Assembly: GCA_018829445.1 (NCBI GenBank)
Contig: JAHJTV010000028.1
Span: 1 to 64,000, forward strand
DNA from: a bacterium
GTDB taxonomy: Bacteria > SAR324 > XYD2-FULL-50-16
Reading direction: 5' to 3'
Length of the DNA: 64,000 bases
Shown here piece after piece: positions 26,919-36,555 of this stretch. The notes under the pieces were generated by a model. That model did no database searches, was not told the DNA's origin, and saw only the letters and a program-made list of their open reading frames with translations. The first letter of the stretch is position 1. Each line of letters begins with the position of its first letter. Position numbers and translations under genes: made by a program.

Positions 26919-27264
26919 AATTTACTCCCGCTTAATGGCAGTGAATAAGCATTCTTAGGTATTCCTGCCCTCTTCCGGTGAATACTCAAAATGGAATCCC
27001 GGCCTTCAATGATACACATGACGGTAAACAACAAAATCATTTCACTTGCCATTACTCATATGATCATTTATAAACTCTCTGTTTCAGGGTATCCTGCTTT
27101 TTGGCTTAACAACCTGATCTCTATACCTGGAATACCACAATATTGTGAAAAAGCAAAGCACAGGTTGTGGTAGAGATAAAGACAATGCCCTGCCTTTTTT
27201 CCAAATCCCGGTTTTGCGCATTTTAAATAGTCCTCTCCGAGATTGTTGACTGCTGTTCCTTGAA
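26919..27264. other. Gene-free spacer
   Basis: No gene, RNA or repeat is recognised in these 346 bp. A 60-codon plus-strand frame at 26991 has no ribosome-binding site and no recognisable sequence. Confidence 0.5.
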
Positions 27265-30200
27265 TTAACTCCAAGGCGTTATCAATCGGATCTGACTACC
27301 CTTGCGTCCACTGATCACATCAAGACGGGTCGTTAGTTGTTCCCGGAGATCTGAGACATGAGAGATGATACCAATCATACGTCCCGATGATTGCAGGTCG
27401 ACCAAGGTGCGGATTGCCAGTTCAAGAGCTTCCGGATCAAGGCTGCCGAATCCTTCATCAATGAACAGCGTATCCAGTTTGATACCGCCGGCATAAGCCT
27501 GTACCACATCAGACAATCCCAGCGCCATGGACAGCGCAGCCATAAAACTTTCCCCCCCGGACAGAGTGGCAACCGGTCGTACTTTCCCCGAATAGGCATC
27601 TTCGACTTCAAGATCCAATCCTGATGCCCTGTTTCCTTTTGCCTTGTCCTCCTTGCGTAACAGCTGATAGCGCCCCTTGCTCATCAGCCGCAAGCGGTGG
27701 CTGGCTTCTATCAGAACATCATCCAATAAGACACTAAGCACAAATCGTTGCAGGCTCACCTTATTTCCCGTTTGACCATTTGCAACATCACTCAGGGTGC
27801 CGATCAGTGCATACCGTTTTTCCAGCTTTTCCCTGTCAGAATCTGCCTTTTTGAGCTTTTTTTGAGTAGCCTGTAATTGACTCAGTCGCTTGTCAAGAAG
27901 TTGCCATTCCTCTTCAACCTCTGATTTTTCAGCTTCGACTTTTTGCAAAGCTTCTTCCAGAAGCTCCAGATCCGGTTGCTTCTGATCTTTCAAAGCCGAC
28001 TCCTGCTGATCCAACGCTCCCTTAAGATGATTAACCTTGAGGTCAAACTCGTCGATCTCCTGTTTAAGAAGTCGCAACACCTCCTCTTTCAGAAGAGATG
28101 ATAGATAAGCGGTTTCAGTTTCAAAAACGCTGTGGTTCAAAGCGGTTTCCCAATTGCTGACAGCATCTTCCAGCAGTTTTTTTGCTGTCCGCTGAGATTC
28201 GGTTGCAGCCTGATGTGATGCATCAGCAGCTTTCCACTTTCCCATGCAGTCCTGGTGGGATTTTCGAATGGTTTCAATCTCCTTTTCCAGTTTCTTAAGA
28301 TCCTGCCTTTTATCCTTTATTTTCCTGTCCAACTCCCCGGTCTCTCGATATTCCGGTGGCAATTCCTGTTTCGCGCCTTCAACCTGAGCTTCAATACTTG
28401 CCAACAGAGACTTCTTTTCAGTGGCTTGCTTTTGAGCTTCTTCCAGTGTTTTTCTGGCTGCGGTTTCCTCTTTTTTATGGGTGGCAATGGTTGCGATCAG
28501 CTTTTTAATCTGTGTTTGTTGTTTTACCAGGGAATCCACCAGGTTTTCCAGGGATTTGCGTTGTTCCAACAATTCTTCGATTGAGCGGGTGCCCAATTGC
28601 CCCATTTTCTCAACTGAGGCGTTGACAATATTTAAAGCTCCGGACACCTCGCTCTTGATTTGGATATAAGTATCCCGAGCTGAAGCAAGGGATTCCTGGG
28701 ATTGTTCTCTCCTAATCCTGGCCTGTTCCAACTCCAACTCGGTGGGTACAGAGTCACTTCCCTTGGTAGGAGAGGGATGTTCCAGACTGCCACAGACCGG
28801 GCAGGGTTGTCCGGGTTTCAATTCTTTTGCCAGCAAAGCTGCCTGCCCCTGGTGCCATTTCAGTTCCAGGTTTTTTACCATGCTTTCTGTCTTAGCGTGG
28901 GCTTCTGCGAGTTTTTTCCCAGCCAGTTCTGCCTGGCTCAGCCGGTCTTGCTGTTGGGCCAGCTTTTTCCGGTTGTTTTCCAGTTCTGCCCTGGTTGCCA
29001 GGTGTTCGGATAACTCCTTAAATTCAAGTTTTTTATCCGTGAATTGCAATTGGTTCTGCTGCAACTCCTCCAGCTCTTTTTCTGATTGCTCTCTTTCCTG
29101 TGATACCCGGCGCAGTTTCTCATCTGTTTGGCGCAGCAATTTCTCCGCTTCCTTTTCTGACTTTTCCGCTTCTGCCAAAGCTTGCTGTACCTTCGCAAGC
29201 TTAGCGGATCTCTCAAGGTAACTATTGAGTTTAACCAGATCCTGCTTCAACTGATCCAATTGAAGTGATAATGAATCCATATCTCTCAGTTTTTGTTCTG
29301 CAAAATCCAGGTTTTTTCGAGTTGTAAGCTTATCTTTTTCTGTCTGTTGCAGCTTTTGCGTGAGCAGGATTAACTCATTTTTGCAGCGAGCCATCTCTTT
29401 ATGCAGGGGTGAGAGCTTACCAGCGAGTTCCGCTTTCCATAATTGTTGCCGTTTTTGTTCGAACTCCGGTTTGTGAGTCGTCAATTCCTGCTGTTGCTGA
29501 CGGGTGGCCTGCAGTTGAGAAAACCTGTCAAAAAGGCTTCTTGCTTTCTGCAACTGATTGCTGGCTTCCAGGAAGTTTTTCTCTTTTGTCAGTTTAGCTT
29601 TCCGGGTTTGTTCCCACTGGGGTGACAATACAGTTAGTTCAGCTGCAAGTGCCTCACTGCTTTCAAGATCCGCGGCATCCAGAATTCCTTGATTAATCTG
29701 CCTCTGCTTTTCCACTTCCCGCCGAATTTCGTTGGCCTGGGATTTCAGGCTGTCTTCCAGTTTTTTGTAATGCTGCGTTTGAAACAGTTTGCTGAAGATC
29801 TGCTCACGGTCTTTGGATTCTGCCATCAGCAACTGCCGGAATTTTCCCTGGGGTAATACCATTACCTGCCTGAACTGGTCTGCATTCAAGCCGGTAAGCG
29901 TTTCGATTTCACTGGTTGCTTCCGTAACCTTACCGGAAACGATCAATCGTTCCTCTCCATTGTCCAGAAGTTCATAAAACTCAGCTTTTACTGGCTGGGT
30001 GGTAAATCCCTCGCCCCTGGCCTTGGGACGCAGTTGTTCTGGAATCCGGTGGATTCGATAGGTTTTTCCAGCTAATTCAAATGTCAGGGCAACTTCAGTC
30101 AAAGTCCCCGGTTCTGCGAGATCGCACCGCATTTGTGAGGCTTCCCGCTCATCACCGGTGCTCTTTCCATAAAGCGCAAAACAGATGGCATCGAGGAGTG

Positions 30201-30327
30201 ATGTCTTTCCGGACCCGGTGGCGCCATTAATTAGAAACAGGGGATTTTTCCCCAATTTGTCAAAATGGATCTCTTCCGTCATGGGAAAAGGACCAAATGC
30301 ACTTAGACTCAAATGAACGGGTCTCAT
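27265..30327 (-). CDS. sbcC: Exonuclease SbcC (Rad50-like SMC ATPase)
   Basis: A 1020-residue subunit of the SbcCD nuclease, which cuts hairpins and blocked DNA ends. Walker A GATGSGKT (35-42), Q-loop VMVLPQGKFRQLLMAESKDRE, a long coiled coil of about 170-840 interrupted by the zinc hook CPVC (C509, C512), the ABC signature LSGGESFMAALSMALGL and Walker B LDTLFIDEGFGSLD near the C-terminus. Length is close to E. coli SbcC. The start ATG overlaps the sbcD stop as ATGA, with GGAGG just upstream, so translation is coupled. Confidence 0.97.
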   Translation of the reverse strand: MRPVHLSLSAFGPFPMTEEIHFDKLGKNPLFLINGATGSGKTSLLDAICFALYGKSTGDEREASQMRCDLAEPGTLTEVALTFELAGKTYRIHRIPEQLRPKARGEGFTTQPVKAEFYELLDNGEERLIVSGKVTEATSEIETLTGLNADQFRQVMVLPQGKFRQLLMAESKDREQIFSKLFQTQHYKKLEDSLKSQANEIRREVEKQRQINQGILDAADLESSEALAAELTVLSPQWEQTRKAKLTKEKNFLEASNQLQKARSLFDRFSQLQATRQQQQELTTHKPEFEQKRQQLWKAELAGKLSPLHKEMARCKNELILLTQKLQQTEKDKLTTRKNLDFAEQKLRDMDSLSLQLDQLKQDLVKLNSYLERSAKLAKVQQALAEAEKSEKEAEKLLRQTDEKLRRVSQEREQSEKELEELQQNQLQFTDKKLEFKELSEHLATRAELENNRKKLAQQQDRLSQAELAGKKLAEAHAKTESMVKNLELKWHQGQAALLAKELKPGQPCPVCGSLEHPSPTKGSDSVPTELELEQARIRREQSQESLASARDTYIQIKSEVSGALNIVNASVEKMGQLGTRSIEELLEQRKSLENLVDSLVKQQTQIKKLIATIATHKKEETAARKTLEEAQKQATEKKSLLASIEAQVEGAKQELPPEYRETGELDRKIKDKRQDLKKLEKEIETIRKSHQDCMGKWKAADASHQAATESQRTAKKLLEDAVSNWETALNHSVFETETAYLSSLLKEEVLRLLKQEIDEFDLKVNHLKGALDQQESALKDQKQPDLELLEEALQKVEAEKSEVEEEWQLLDKRLSQLQATQKKLKKADSDREKLEKRYALIGTLSDVANGQTGNKVSLQRFVLSVLLDDVLIEASHRLRLMSKGRYQLLRKEDKAKGNRASGLDLEVEDAYSGKVRPVATLSGGESFMAALSMALGLSDVVQAYAGGIKLDTLFIDEGFGSLDPEALELAIRTLVDLQSSGRMIGIISHVSDLREQLTTRLDVISGRKGSQIRLITPWS

Positions 30328-31466
30328 GCCTCTTCCTCCCCGTGAATCATTTCCATGGTTTCTTCGACAATGGCTGCCTGTTCGGGGTTCAACTCCTCCC
30401 CACTGATCTGCTTGAAAAAATCCCTGAACATACTCATCTCACCCCGTTTCAAATGATCCCGATGCAGGGACGGTTGATTCCCGGTCCCCATCAATCCGGG
30501 GCGTTCCAGGTGTAGAACATTGGGATAGACCTCCCGCAATTTACTCATGATATCAAGGATGGCATGGGTATCGGTTAACCGGATTAAGAGATAATCCTCG
30601 TTATACAAATCCGATTTTCCCCGTTCGAGCAGGTTTTCCAGAGTTCCTTCCAGAACCCGCATGTCCCGCTTTGGGGTCAAGAGTACATGTTCCAGGGAAC
30701 AGATCCCTTTTTCATCCATATCCACCAGTGTAATTCCTTTCTGGTGATGCTCTTCGGAAAAGGAGTATTTCAGAATTGAGCCGGAATAGCGAATTGTCTG
30801 GGTTCCTTTATGCTGCCGACCGTGCAGATGCCCCAGTGCTGCATAGTTAAAAAAACTGAAATGATCCGCAGAGACTTGATCCAGACCTCCAATGGAAAGT
30901 GGTCGTTCCGATTCTGATGTTTCCCCGCCGTCCAGAAAGACATGGCTTAATACTACACTGCGATGGCCGGATGTGTGGTTTTCCTTCACCTTGGAAAGGA
31001 TAAATGATAAGGCTTCTTCATGGGTGGAAACCGCAACGCTGAACAGGTTACGAACCGTGGCAGGATCAGTGTAGGGAATGCCATAAAAGGCTACTGGTCC
31101 GTACCTGTCTTCCAGAATTATGGGCTGGGGTGTATCGGCGAGTGAACCGCATATATACAATCCCGAACCCGCCAATTGCCGCGAACCGAAGCTCAGACGT
31201 TCCGGTCCGTCATGATTCCCGGAAATTAAAATCACCGGAATCTCTAAACCGCTGCAGATTCGGTCAAAAACATTATCCAGGAGAGCGACAGCACCTGCCG
31301 GGGGAACTGACCGGTCATAGATGTCACCTGCAACCAAAACGGCATCAACCTTCCGGTCTCTGGCAATGGCTATAATCTGCTCCAAAACTATAGCCTGATC
31401 TTCCAGCAGTGAAATACCATGAAATTGCCGCCCGATATGCCAGTCAGAGGTGTGAAGTAGTAGCAT
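30324..31466 (-). CDS. sbcD: Exonuclease SbcD (Mre11-like nuclease)
   Basis: A 380-residue metallophosphoesterase subunit of SbcCD. Motifs: LLHTSDWHIGRQF, VLVAGDIYDR, ILISGNHDGPERL, VVLSHVFLDGG and ALGHLHGRQ, covering the two-manganese nuclease centre. The C-terminal part (EVYPNVLHLERPG) is the capping/dimer region. Translationally coupled to sbcC by a 4-nt overlap; the pair forms one transcript. Confidence 0.96.
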   Translation of the reverse strand: MLLLHTSDWHIGRQFHGISLLEDQAIVLEQIIAIARDRKVDAVLVAGDIYDRSVPPAGAVALLDNVFDRICSGLEIPVILISGNHDGPERLSFGSRQLAGSGLYICGSLADTPQPIILEDRYGPVAFYGIPYTDPATVRNLFSVAVSTHEEALSFILSKVKENHTSGHRSVVLSHVFLDGGETSESERPLSIGGLDQVSADHFSFFNYAALGHLHGRQHKGTQTIRYSGSILKYSFSEEHHQKGITLVDMDEKGICSLEHVLLTPKRDMRVLEGTLENLLERGKSDLYNEDYLLIRLTDTHAILDIMSKLREVYPNVLHLERPGLMGTGNQPSLHRDHLKRGEMSMFRDFFKQISGEELNPEQAAIVEETMEMIHGEEEA

Positions 31467-31997
31467 GATAAAAAAATCCCGATCGTTTACGATAATGAAA
31501 AGCTCTTCAATGGATTGAGCCGATTACTGGTTCAATGAAACCTATTTGAAACCAAATTGCTGTTTTTTGTATATTCCTTTTTTCTGTTTTTCACCCGGTT
31601 GGATTTTTACCGTCTGCCTGTGAACCTCAGCGTTTCGAACTCACATGTCGATTGTTGTGCCGAGATCTAATATATAAAAGCAGGAGACAATTTAGAAAAA
31701 ATGATATCTTTTTTCCTAACCCTCCCATAAAAATGTTAAATTAATGTAAAAAACATTGCTCATAAGTGAATGAACGTTTATTATTAAAGCCATATTAGTT
31801 ACCCATGTGCAATAAAGAATTAGTGATTTCTGGCATAATCTTAATGAATTATCATGGAAATATTGGCCAAAGACGCTTAATTCCAAGTAGACAGATCAAT
31901 AGGTATAAAAAGGATAAAATCAGTTTTATACCTTGCGATGCTGAAACGTAAATGAACATTCACTAATAAGAACAAGATGACAACAGATGAGGACAAA
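31467..31997. other. AT-rich gene-free spacer with possible TetR-type sites
   Basis: No gene is seen. AGTGAATGAACGTTTA (31765-31780) and AATGAACATTCACT (31951-31964) resemble the TGAATGAACATTCA palindromes bound by TetR/FadR-like regulators, and the second lies about 35 nt before the MBL-fold gene. The identification is weak. Confidence 0.35.
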
Positions 31998-33101
31998 ATG
32001 AAAAAAGGGGTTTTCTTATTGGTAACATTAGGGATTTCTGTACTTTTTGCAGGAAATTCCTGCTCCAGTGTCAGCTATGAAAGCAATAGACAGAAAATTG
32101 AGAATTCACCGCAATTCAACAACGGTAAATTCCGCAATCCGGAAAAATGGTTACAGCCCCCTTTTCTTGAGATGCTATCCACCTCCTGGGATTTTCTCAT
32201 GACCGATAACAACAGAGAACCGAAACACGAGCTTCCAAGACTTGTGTCAGATCTTTCGGGATATAATCAGCACGGGGAGAACAGACTTAATGTAACCTGG
32301 CTGGGACATTCCTCATTGTTAATCAATATTGATGGGTACAAAATCATTACTGATCCGGTGTTTGAGAAAAGTGTCTCTGTTGTTGGTCCCAGTCGTTTTA
32401 ACGGAGAAATCCCCGTTACTCCCGATGAATTAACTGATATTGATGCTGTTGTTATTTCCCATGATCACTATGACCACCTGAACAAAGACAGCATCAAACA
32501 GCTGGAACCTAAAACAAAACGGTTTTTTGTTCCGATTGGAGTGGGGAATCGCCTGTTAAAATGGGGGGTGCCTGCTGAGAAAATTGTCCAGCTTGATTGG
32601 TGGGAAGAGACAAAATTTGATGAGACTCTAACACTGGTCTCCACCCCGGCACAGCATTTCTCCGGAAGGGGATTATTCGATAGGGATAAGACACTCTGGT
32701 CTTCCTGGGTGATTAAGACACCGCAGCACAGATTGTTTTTCAGTGGTGATTCCGGTTACTTTGACGGATTCAAAAAAATCGGGGAGCAATATGGCCCCTT
32801 TGATATAACATTCCTTGAATGTGGGGCTTACAATGAAAAATGGCATTATGTGCACATGTATCCCGAGGAAACCGTACAGGCTCACCTGGATTTGAAAGGA
32901 AATATCCTTCATCCGATCCATTGGGGAACCTTCAACCTCTCCCTCCACCCTTGGTATGATCCGATGATTCGATTAACGGAAGCAGCCAGGCAGGCAAAAG
33001 TAAAAACAGCCACACCAATCGTAGGTGACACAACAGTATATAGAGAGTATATTCCCGCCAGAAAATGGTGGGATACTGAAATAGCCCTCCTGAAAAATTG
33101 A
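31998..33101 (+). CDS. Exported MBL-fold hydrolase (UlaG/NAPE-PLD-like)
   Basis: A 367-residue metallo-beta-lactamase-fold protein with an N-terminal signal (MKKGVFLLVTLGISVLFAGNSC), possibly a lipoprotein although the lipobox is poor. Catalytic motif HDHYDH (155-160) follows WLGHSSLLINIDG and ITDPVF; further metal ligands are likely in STPAQHFSGRG, FSGDSGY and HPIHWGTF. This pattern matches the group containing NAPE-hydrolysing phospholipase D and UlaG; the true substrate is unknown. The ATG at 31998 is chosen over 31977 because GAGG lies about 5 nt upstream. Confidence 0.88.
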   Translation: MKKGVFLLVTLGISVLFAGNSCSSVSYESNRQKIENSPQFNNGKFRNPEKWLQPPFLEMLSTSWDFLMTDNNREPKHELPRLVSDLSGYNQHGENRLNVTWLGHSSLLINIDGYKIITDPVFEKSVSVVGPSRFNGEIPVTPDELTDIDAVVISHDHYDHLNKDSIKQLEPKTKRFFVPIGVGNRLLKWGVPAEKIVQLDWWEETKFDETLTLVSTPAQHFSGRGLFDRDKTLWSSWVIKTPQHRLFFSGDSGYFDGFKKIGEQYGPFDITFLECGAYNEKWHYVHMYPEETVQAHLDLKGNILHPIHWGTFNLSLHPWYDPMIRLTEAARQAKVKTATPIVGDTTVYREYIPARKWWDTEIALLKN

Positions 33102-33119
33102 ACTGATAAAACGGTAAAA

Positions 33120-33150
33120 GAAGAGAAAACAAAGAAATTGTTTTCTCTTC
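33120..33150 (+). terminator. Hairpin after the MBL-fold gene
   Basis: A 13-bp perfect stem (GAAGAGAAAACAA / TTGTTTTCTCTTC, loop AGAAA) 18 bp past the stop. No T-run follows on this strand, so it may be a stabilising hairpin, not an intrinsic terminator. The remainder up to 33516 shows no gene. Confidence 0.45.
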
Positions 33151-33516
33151 ACAAATCTTCCCCCGGTTTGGCATAATTCAATTCTGGTTTTTACTCCTAA
33201 AATAAGTCAACCCCAACTACCTCTTTTTTCTCTCTGTGGTTATTTCGTTATCTAATTTCTATCGAGTTAAAATCTGAAGGGAGATCCCTTTTCATCCGCT
33301 TATGAACAAAACCATCCATTCATGAATATCCATAACCCTTTGTGAAAGGATCATACCGGTTGTGAAATAATCCTTTGCTAATACTCTTCCTGCTATTTAG
33401 GATGGGTTCTCATTCTCAGAGCAGCATCAAGATTCATGTTTTGAGAGGAGGAGAGCAAGGAGATATCTCAAGCTGCTTCCTGTCGTTCAAAGATAAATTC
33501 TTAAAAAGAGGAAAAG
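33151..33516. other. Gene-free spacer
   Basis: Nothing recognised in these 366 bp. The last bases supply the region upstream of the outer-membrane-like gene (AAAGAGGAAAAG before its ATG). Confidence 0.5.
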
Positions 33517-34341
33517 ATGAAAAAGGTGTTCTTCAGTAGTCTGTTCATGTCGCTTTGTTTACTTCCAGTCCTTTTATTTGCAGCCGATGAAATAGGACGT
33601 TTCAGGCTTATCATGCCGGTGGCTTCTTCGGGAACAGCTTCCACAATGGGTGAAACAGACGTTTCTGCCAGTATCAGTGAATCAGTTGGAATTGGTCCGT
33701 TTACCACTCAAACAGTAAGTCTGTCGGTAGCCGGTTCATTCAAAGAGGAGATGATTGACGAACCGACAAGCAGCGCCTATAGTTTGCACTATATATCCCC
33801 CTGGGGAGTCGGAATAGGCGTAACTTCGCAGCAAATCAGCTACAAAATCGGATTGGAAGCAGCGGGACCAACAACCGTCAGCGGGTCAATCGGCGGATTG
33901 TCGACAAGCTATACCCTGGAAGAAGGGTATGTTTCTGCCATTGAAACAATCACCCTCGACCTGGGATATCTGGACCTGTTTTACTGCTATGGCTTTCTTG
34001 ATGATTTTTCAATTACTGCCGGTTTGGGATTTCCTGTCTTAAAAGCTGAAGGCAATGTCAGTATTTCCAGCGGCACCAGCCGTGCAATCTCTGATTATCT
34101 GGATAACTACATCCAAAGTGCTCTCGACAGCAGCGAGGTTGAAAATGCCTCAGCCATGTCATTATACCTGATGTTGGGTTATGAAATATCAAATTTTGAA
34201 ATAATTGCCAGTTACCGGCAGAGTAATTTAAGTGCGGATTTTAAGCTTGCTAGTCAGATTTCAGATTTTCTGGATAAGGATACAATTGAGTGGAATCTCC
34301 AGATTACTGAATACCTTATCGGTTTGGGATATCGCTTTTAA
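33517..34341 (+). CDS. Outer-membrane beta-barrel-like protein
   Basis: A 274-residue protein with a clear signal peptide (MKKVFFSSLFMSLCLLPVLLFAA-DE). The mature part is strand-rich, with alternating patterns (AYSLHYISPWGVGIGVTSQQISYKIGLE, FSITAGLGFPVLKAEGNV, LYLMLGYEISNFEIIASYRQSN) and ends in F after GLGY-R, the typical outer-membrane insertion signal. AGAGG about 7 nt upstream of the ATG. A family is not recognised. The lipase-like lipoprotein gene follows 61 bp downstream and may be cotranscribed. Confidence 0.72.
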   Translation: MKKVFFSSLFMSLCLLPVLLFAADEIGRFRLIMPVASSGTASTMGETDVSASISESVGIGPFTTQTVSLSVAGSFKEEMIDEPTSSAYSLHYISPWGVGIGVTSQQISYKIGLEAAGPTTVSGSIGGLSTSYTLEEGYVSAIETITLDLGYLDLFYCYGFLDDFSITAGLGFPVLKAEGNVSISSGTSRAISDYLDNYIQSALDSSEVENASAMSLYLMLGYEISNFEIIASYRQSNLSADFKLASQISDFLDKDTIEWNLQITEYLIGLGYRF

Positions 34342-34402
34342 TCCAGTCTCTTACAGACACTTCTGAAATGGATGTTTTATTGATTAATTCTGAGAGGATC
34401 CC

Positions 34403-36469
34403 ATGCAAATGAAAAACTGGTTAAGTGTATTTTCCATTATAGCTGTCATTTTGATGTTGGGTAGTGGGTGTACCACCATTGAACCAATTGCAGAAAATAG
34501 TCCACAAAAACAAGTGAAGCCAAACGTGATTCTGATTCATGGATTTGGGAACATAGTGGCGCCGGGAACCGATCTGGTTAAATGGGGCATGACAGAGTTT
34601 TACTGGGGACGATGGGTAGAAGAAGCCTTTTCCGACGTGGAAACAAAGTACATCTATTGGGATTCCACTAAAAGAATTGAACAGCAGCTGGGAGATATTG
34701 TCGACCAGTTCAATTCTCATCTGGAGGCAGGACACTGCCCTGTCGGCTGCCTTGTGTTTACTCATTCAACCGGGGGACTGGTGATTGATGTGCTGATGTC
34801 AAGGGCATACGAATCCCGGGGAAGAATGAATGATTTTTCTCAGATCTGGGATAAAACCATTGCCTCGGTCAATATTGCGTCCGCTGCTGGTGGAGTGGGA
34901 TTGGCGACCATACTCACCGACCTGGTTATGGGAAGCTGCAATGTTGTTCTCGAATCGCTCTTCTCATTTATTGAATGCGGGAAGCCGGCTTCAATGGGAA
35001 CAGGTCATGATCTGCGGCCGGACGAAGCCCGATTTATCAATCATTCAGACAATGTTCGGACACCTTCGCTTATGATTGCCGGGTTTGGACTGATGATGCC
35101 TGATTTTATCAGACTGTCCCTGTTTGGAACCAATGATGGTCTGGTAGCAATGCACTCTGCCTGCGGTGGAAACAGTTTTCCCATATCTGAGGAGGAAGCT
35201 CCTGAAAGCTGTTCTCCCATCCTTGCTCCCGATGGTGAAGTAAAACCTCAAAAAGCCCCCGACCTTTATCGAAACCACTATCCTGTAATCATGACAAAAG
35301 AGGGGCATGTCAGCCAGTTAAGACGGGGATTGCTAAACATTGATTTTATATCCACCAAGACGGAAACACTGGTTTTTTATGAAAATAGCGGGGCCATCGG
35401 CAGGCAGATCCCTCAAAAATTCAGTGGGGTCAAAACTTTAAATGTAAATCACAACAGCAGTCATCTCTCAGATATTGTGGGAGACTATTTTGATTTACGT
35501 GCGGAGCATTTGTCAGACAGTTCCAATAACCCTGGAGTACTTTCACGGGAAGACTTTCACAGCAACCTGCTTGCCATCTCCAAATCATTCGAAAGATCAC
35601 TGGAATACCCCCTCTATTCGCGGCCCCTGTTTTGGCAGGATCATGCCTTGTTGAATTCCAATGAATCCAATACCATTTATCGAGACTTCAATAAAAATTC
35701 CTATACGGCAGCAATCATCCTGCCTCAATATGTCATGTTCAGGGAGTCCGTTGTACCCATTACATTCAGGGTTGTCCAGTCCAAAGACAAGGCGCTTCCT
35801 GAAATCGAATATGTTAAGGGTGAAATCATCAGCGGAGAGGGAACAGTTACAAATGAATTTGATCTACAACTGACCGCTTCAAAATCATCCGAGTTATTAT
35901 ACAAGATCGATTTTATGCCCTCAGAAACCGATTATTCCCAATGGTCACCCGAGGTAAACCTTAAAATCTCTTTTAAACCAAAGGGTAAAAAGAAGGAAAC
36001 CCTGACTAAAATGTTCAAGGTTGTTACCTCCATCGCTTCAATCACGGATAAAGGACAGGAACGGGTGGAAGGACCGAATCTCGTGATTCCGTTGGATCTG
36101 GAGGTAAAACAGCCCGGATATTATAGGGTCACGGGCAATCTTTTTTCAAGAGAAACCGGCCAGCCGATTGCTCATTTAATCGGAGAAGAACCTGCAGTGG
36201 ATTTTAATGGTACGATTATGTTGAAGGTTTACTCTAAAGTATTAAAAGAGAAAAATGAGTCGGGCCCTTACCTGCTCAAAGATATCATGATTACCCGCCT
36301 TCCGGACAGTTTTGAGGAGCCTCGCCAGTTTGGTGATGCCAGCGGGCAACAGTTTGAAATCGAGGGATTTGAACTGAATCTGTACAGTGAAAAAACCGTG
36401 ACGGTTGAATATGAACAAAGCAAGCTCAAACAGTTTCAGCATTTTGTAAATTCGCTGGTGGAAGAGTAG
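34403..36469 (+). CDS. Large lipoprotein with lipase-like alpha/beta hydrolase domain
   Basis: A 688-residue exported protein. The signal peptide ends at lipobox GSGC (C23), so it is lipid-anchored. Residues about 40-310 form an alpha/beta-hydrolase lipase: oxyanion segment VILIHGFGN and nucleophile elbow THSTGG (S122); a candidate acid/His region is NDGLVAMHSACGG and NHYPVIMTKEGHVSQL, as in triacylglycerol lipases. The C-terminal half (about 430-688) is beta-rich, with no recognised family, and may form one or two Ig-like domains. Likely acts at the cell envelope on lipids or esters. Downstream of the outer-membrane-like gene. Confidence 0.8.
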   Translation: MQMKNWLSVFSIIAVILMLGSGCTTIEPIAENSPQKQVKPNVILIHGFGNIVAPGTDLVKWGMTEFYWGRWVEEAFSDVETKYIYWDSTKRIEQQLGDIVDQFNSHLEAGHCPVGCLVFTHSTGGLVIDVLMSRAYESRGRMNDFSQIWDKTIASVNIASAAGGVGLATILTDLVMGSCNVVLESLFSFIECGKPASMGTGHDLRPDEARFINHSDNVRTPSLMIAGFGLMMPDFIRLSLFGTNDGLVAMHSACGGNSFPISEEEAPESCSPILAPDGEVKPQKAPDLYRNHYPVIMTKEGHVSQLRRGLLNIDFISTKTETLVFYENSGAIGRQIPQKFSGVKTLNVNHNSSHLSDIVGDYFDLRAEHLSDSSNNPGVLSREDFHSNLLAISKSFERSLEYPLYSRPLFWQDHALLNSNESNTIYRDFNKNSYTAAIILPQYVMFRESVVPITFRVVQSKDKALPEIEYVKGEIISGEGTVTNEFDLQLTASKSSELLYKIDFMPSETDYSQWSPEVNLKISFKPKGKKKETLTKMFKVVTSIASITDKGQERVEGPNLVIPLDLEVKQPGYYRVTGNLFSRETGQPIAHLIGEEPAVDFNGTIMLKVYSKVLKEKNESGPYLLKDIMITRLPDSFEEPRQFGDASGQQFEIEGFELNLYSEKTVTVEYEQSKLKQFQHFVNSLVEE

Positions 36470-36555
36470 TTACGGGTCGTTATAATGGTGCATCGCCCAT
36501 TCCCTATCAGCACGGGTTTATTAATGAGCAACCGGATCAGAAGCCTTATAAGGTA

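Noticed and set aside
28742..29221. 159-codon Ser/Phe-rich plus-strand frame
   Set aside because: Antisense to the sbcC coiled-coil region; composition is the mirror of Lys/Glu/Gln codons.
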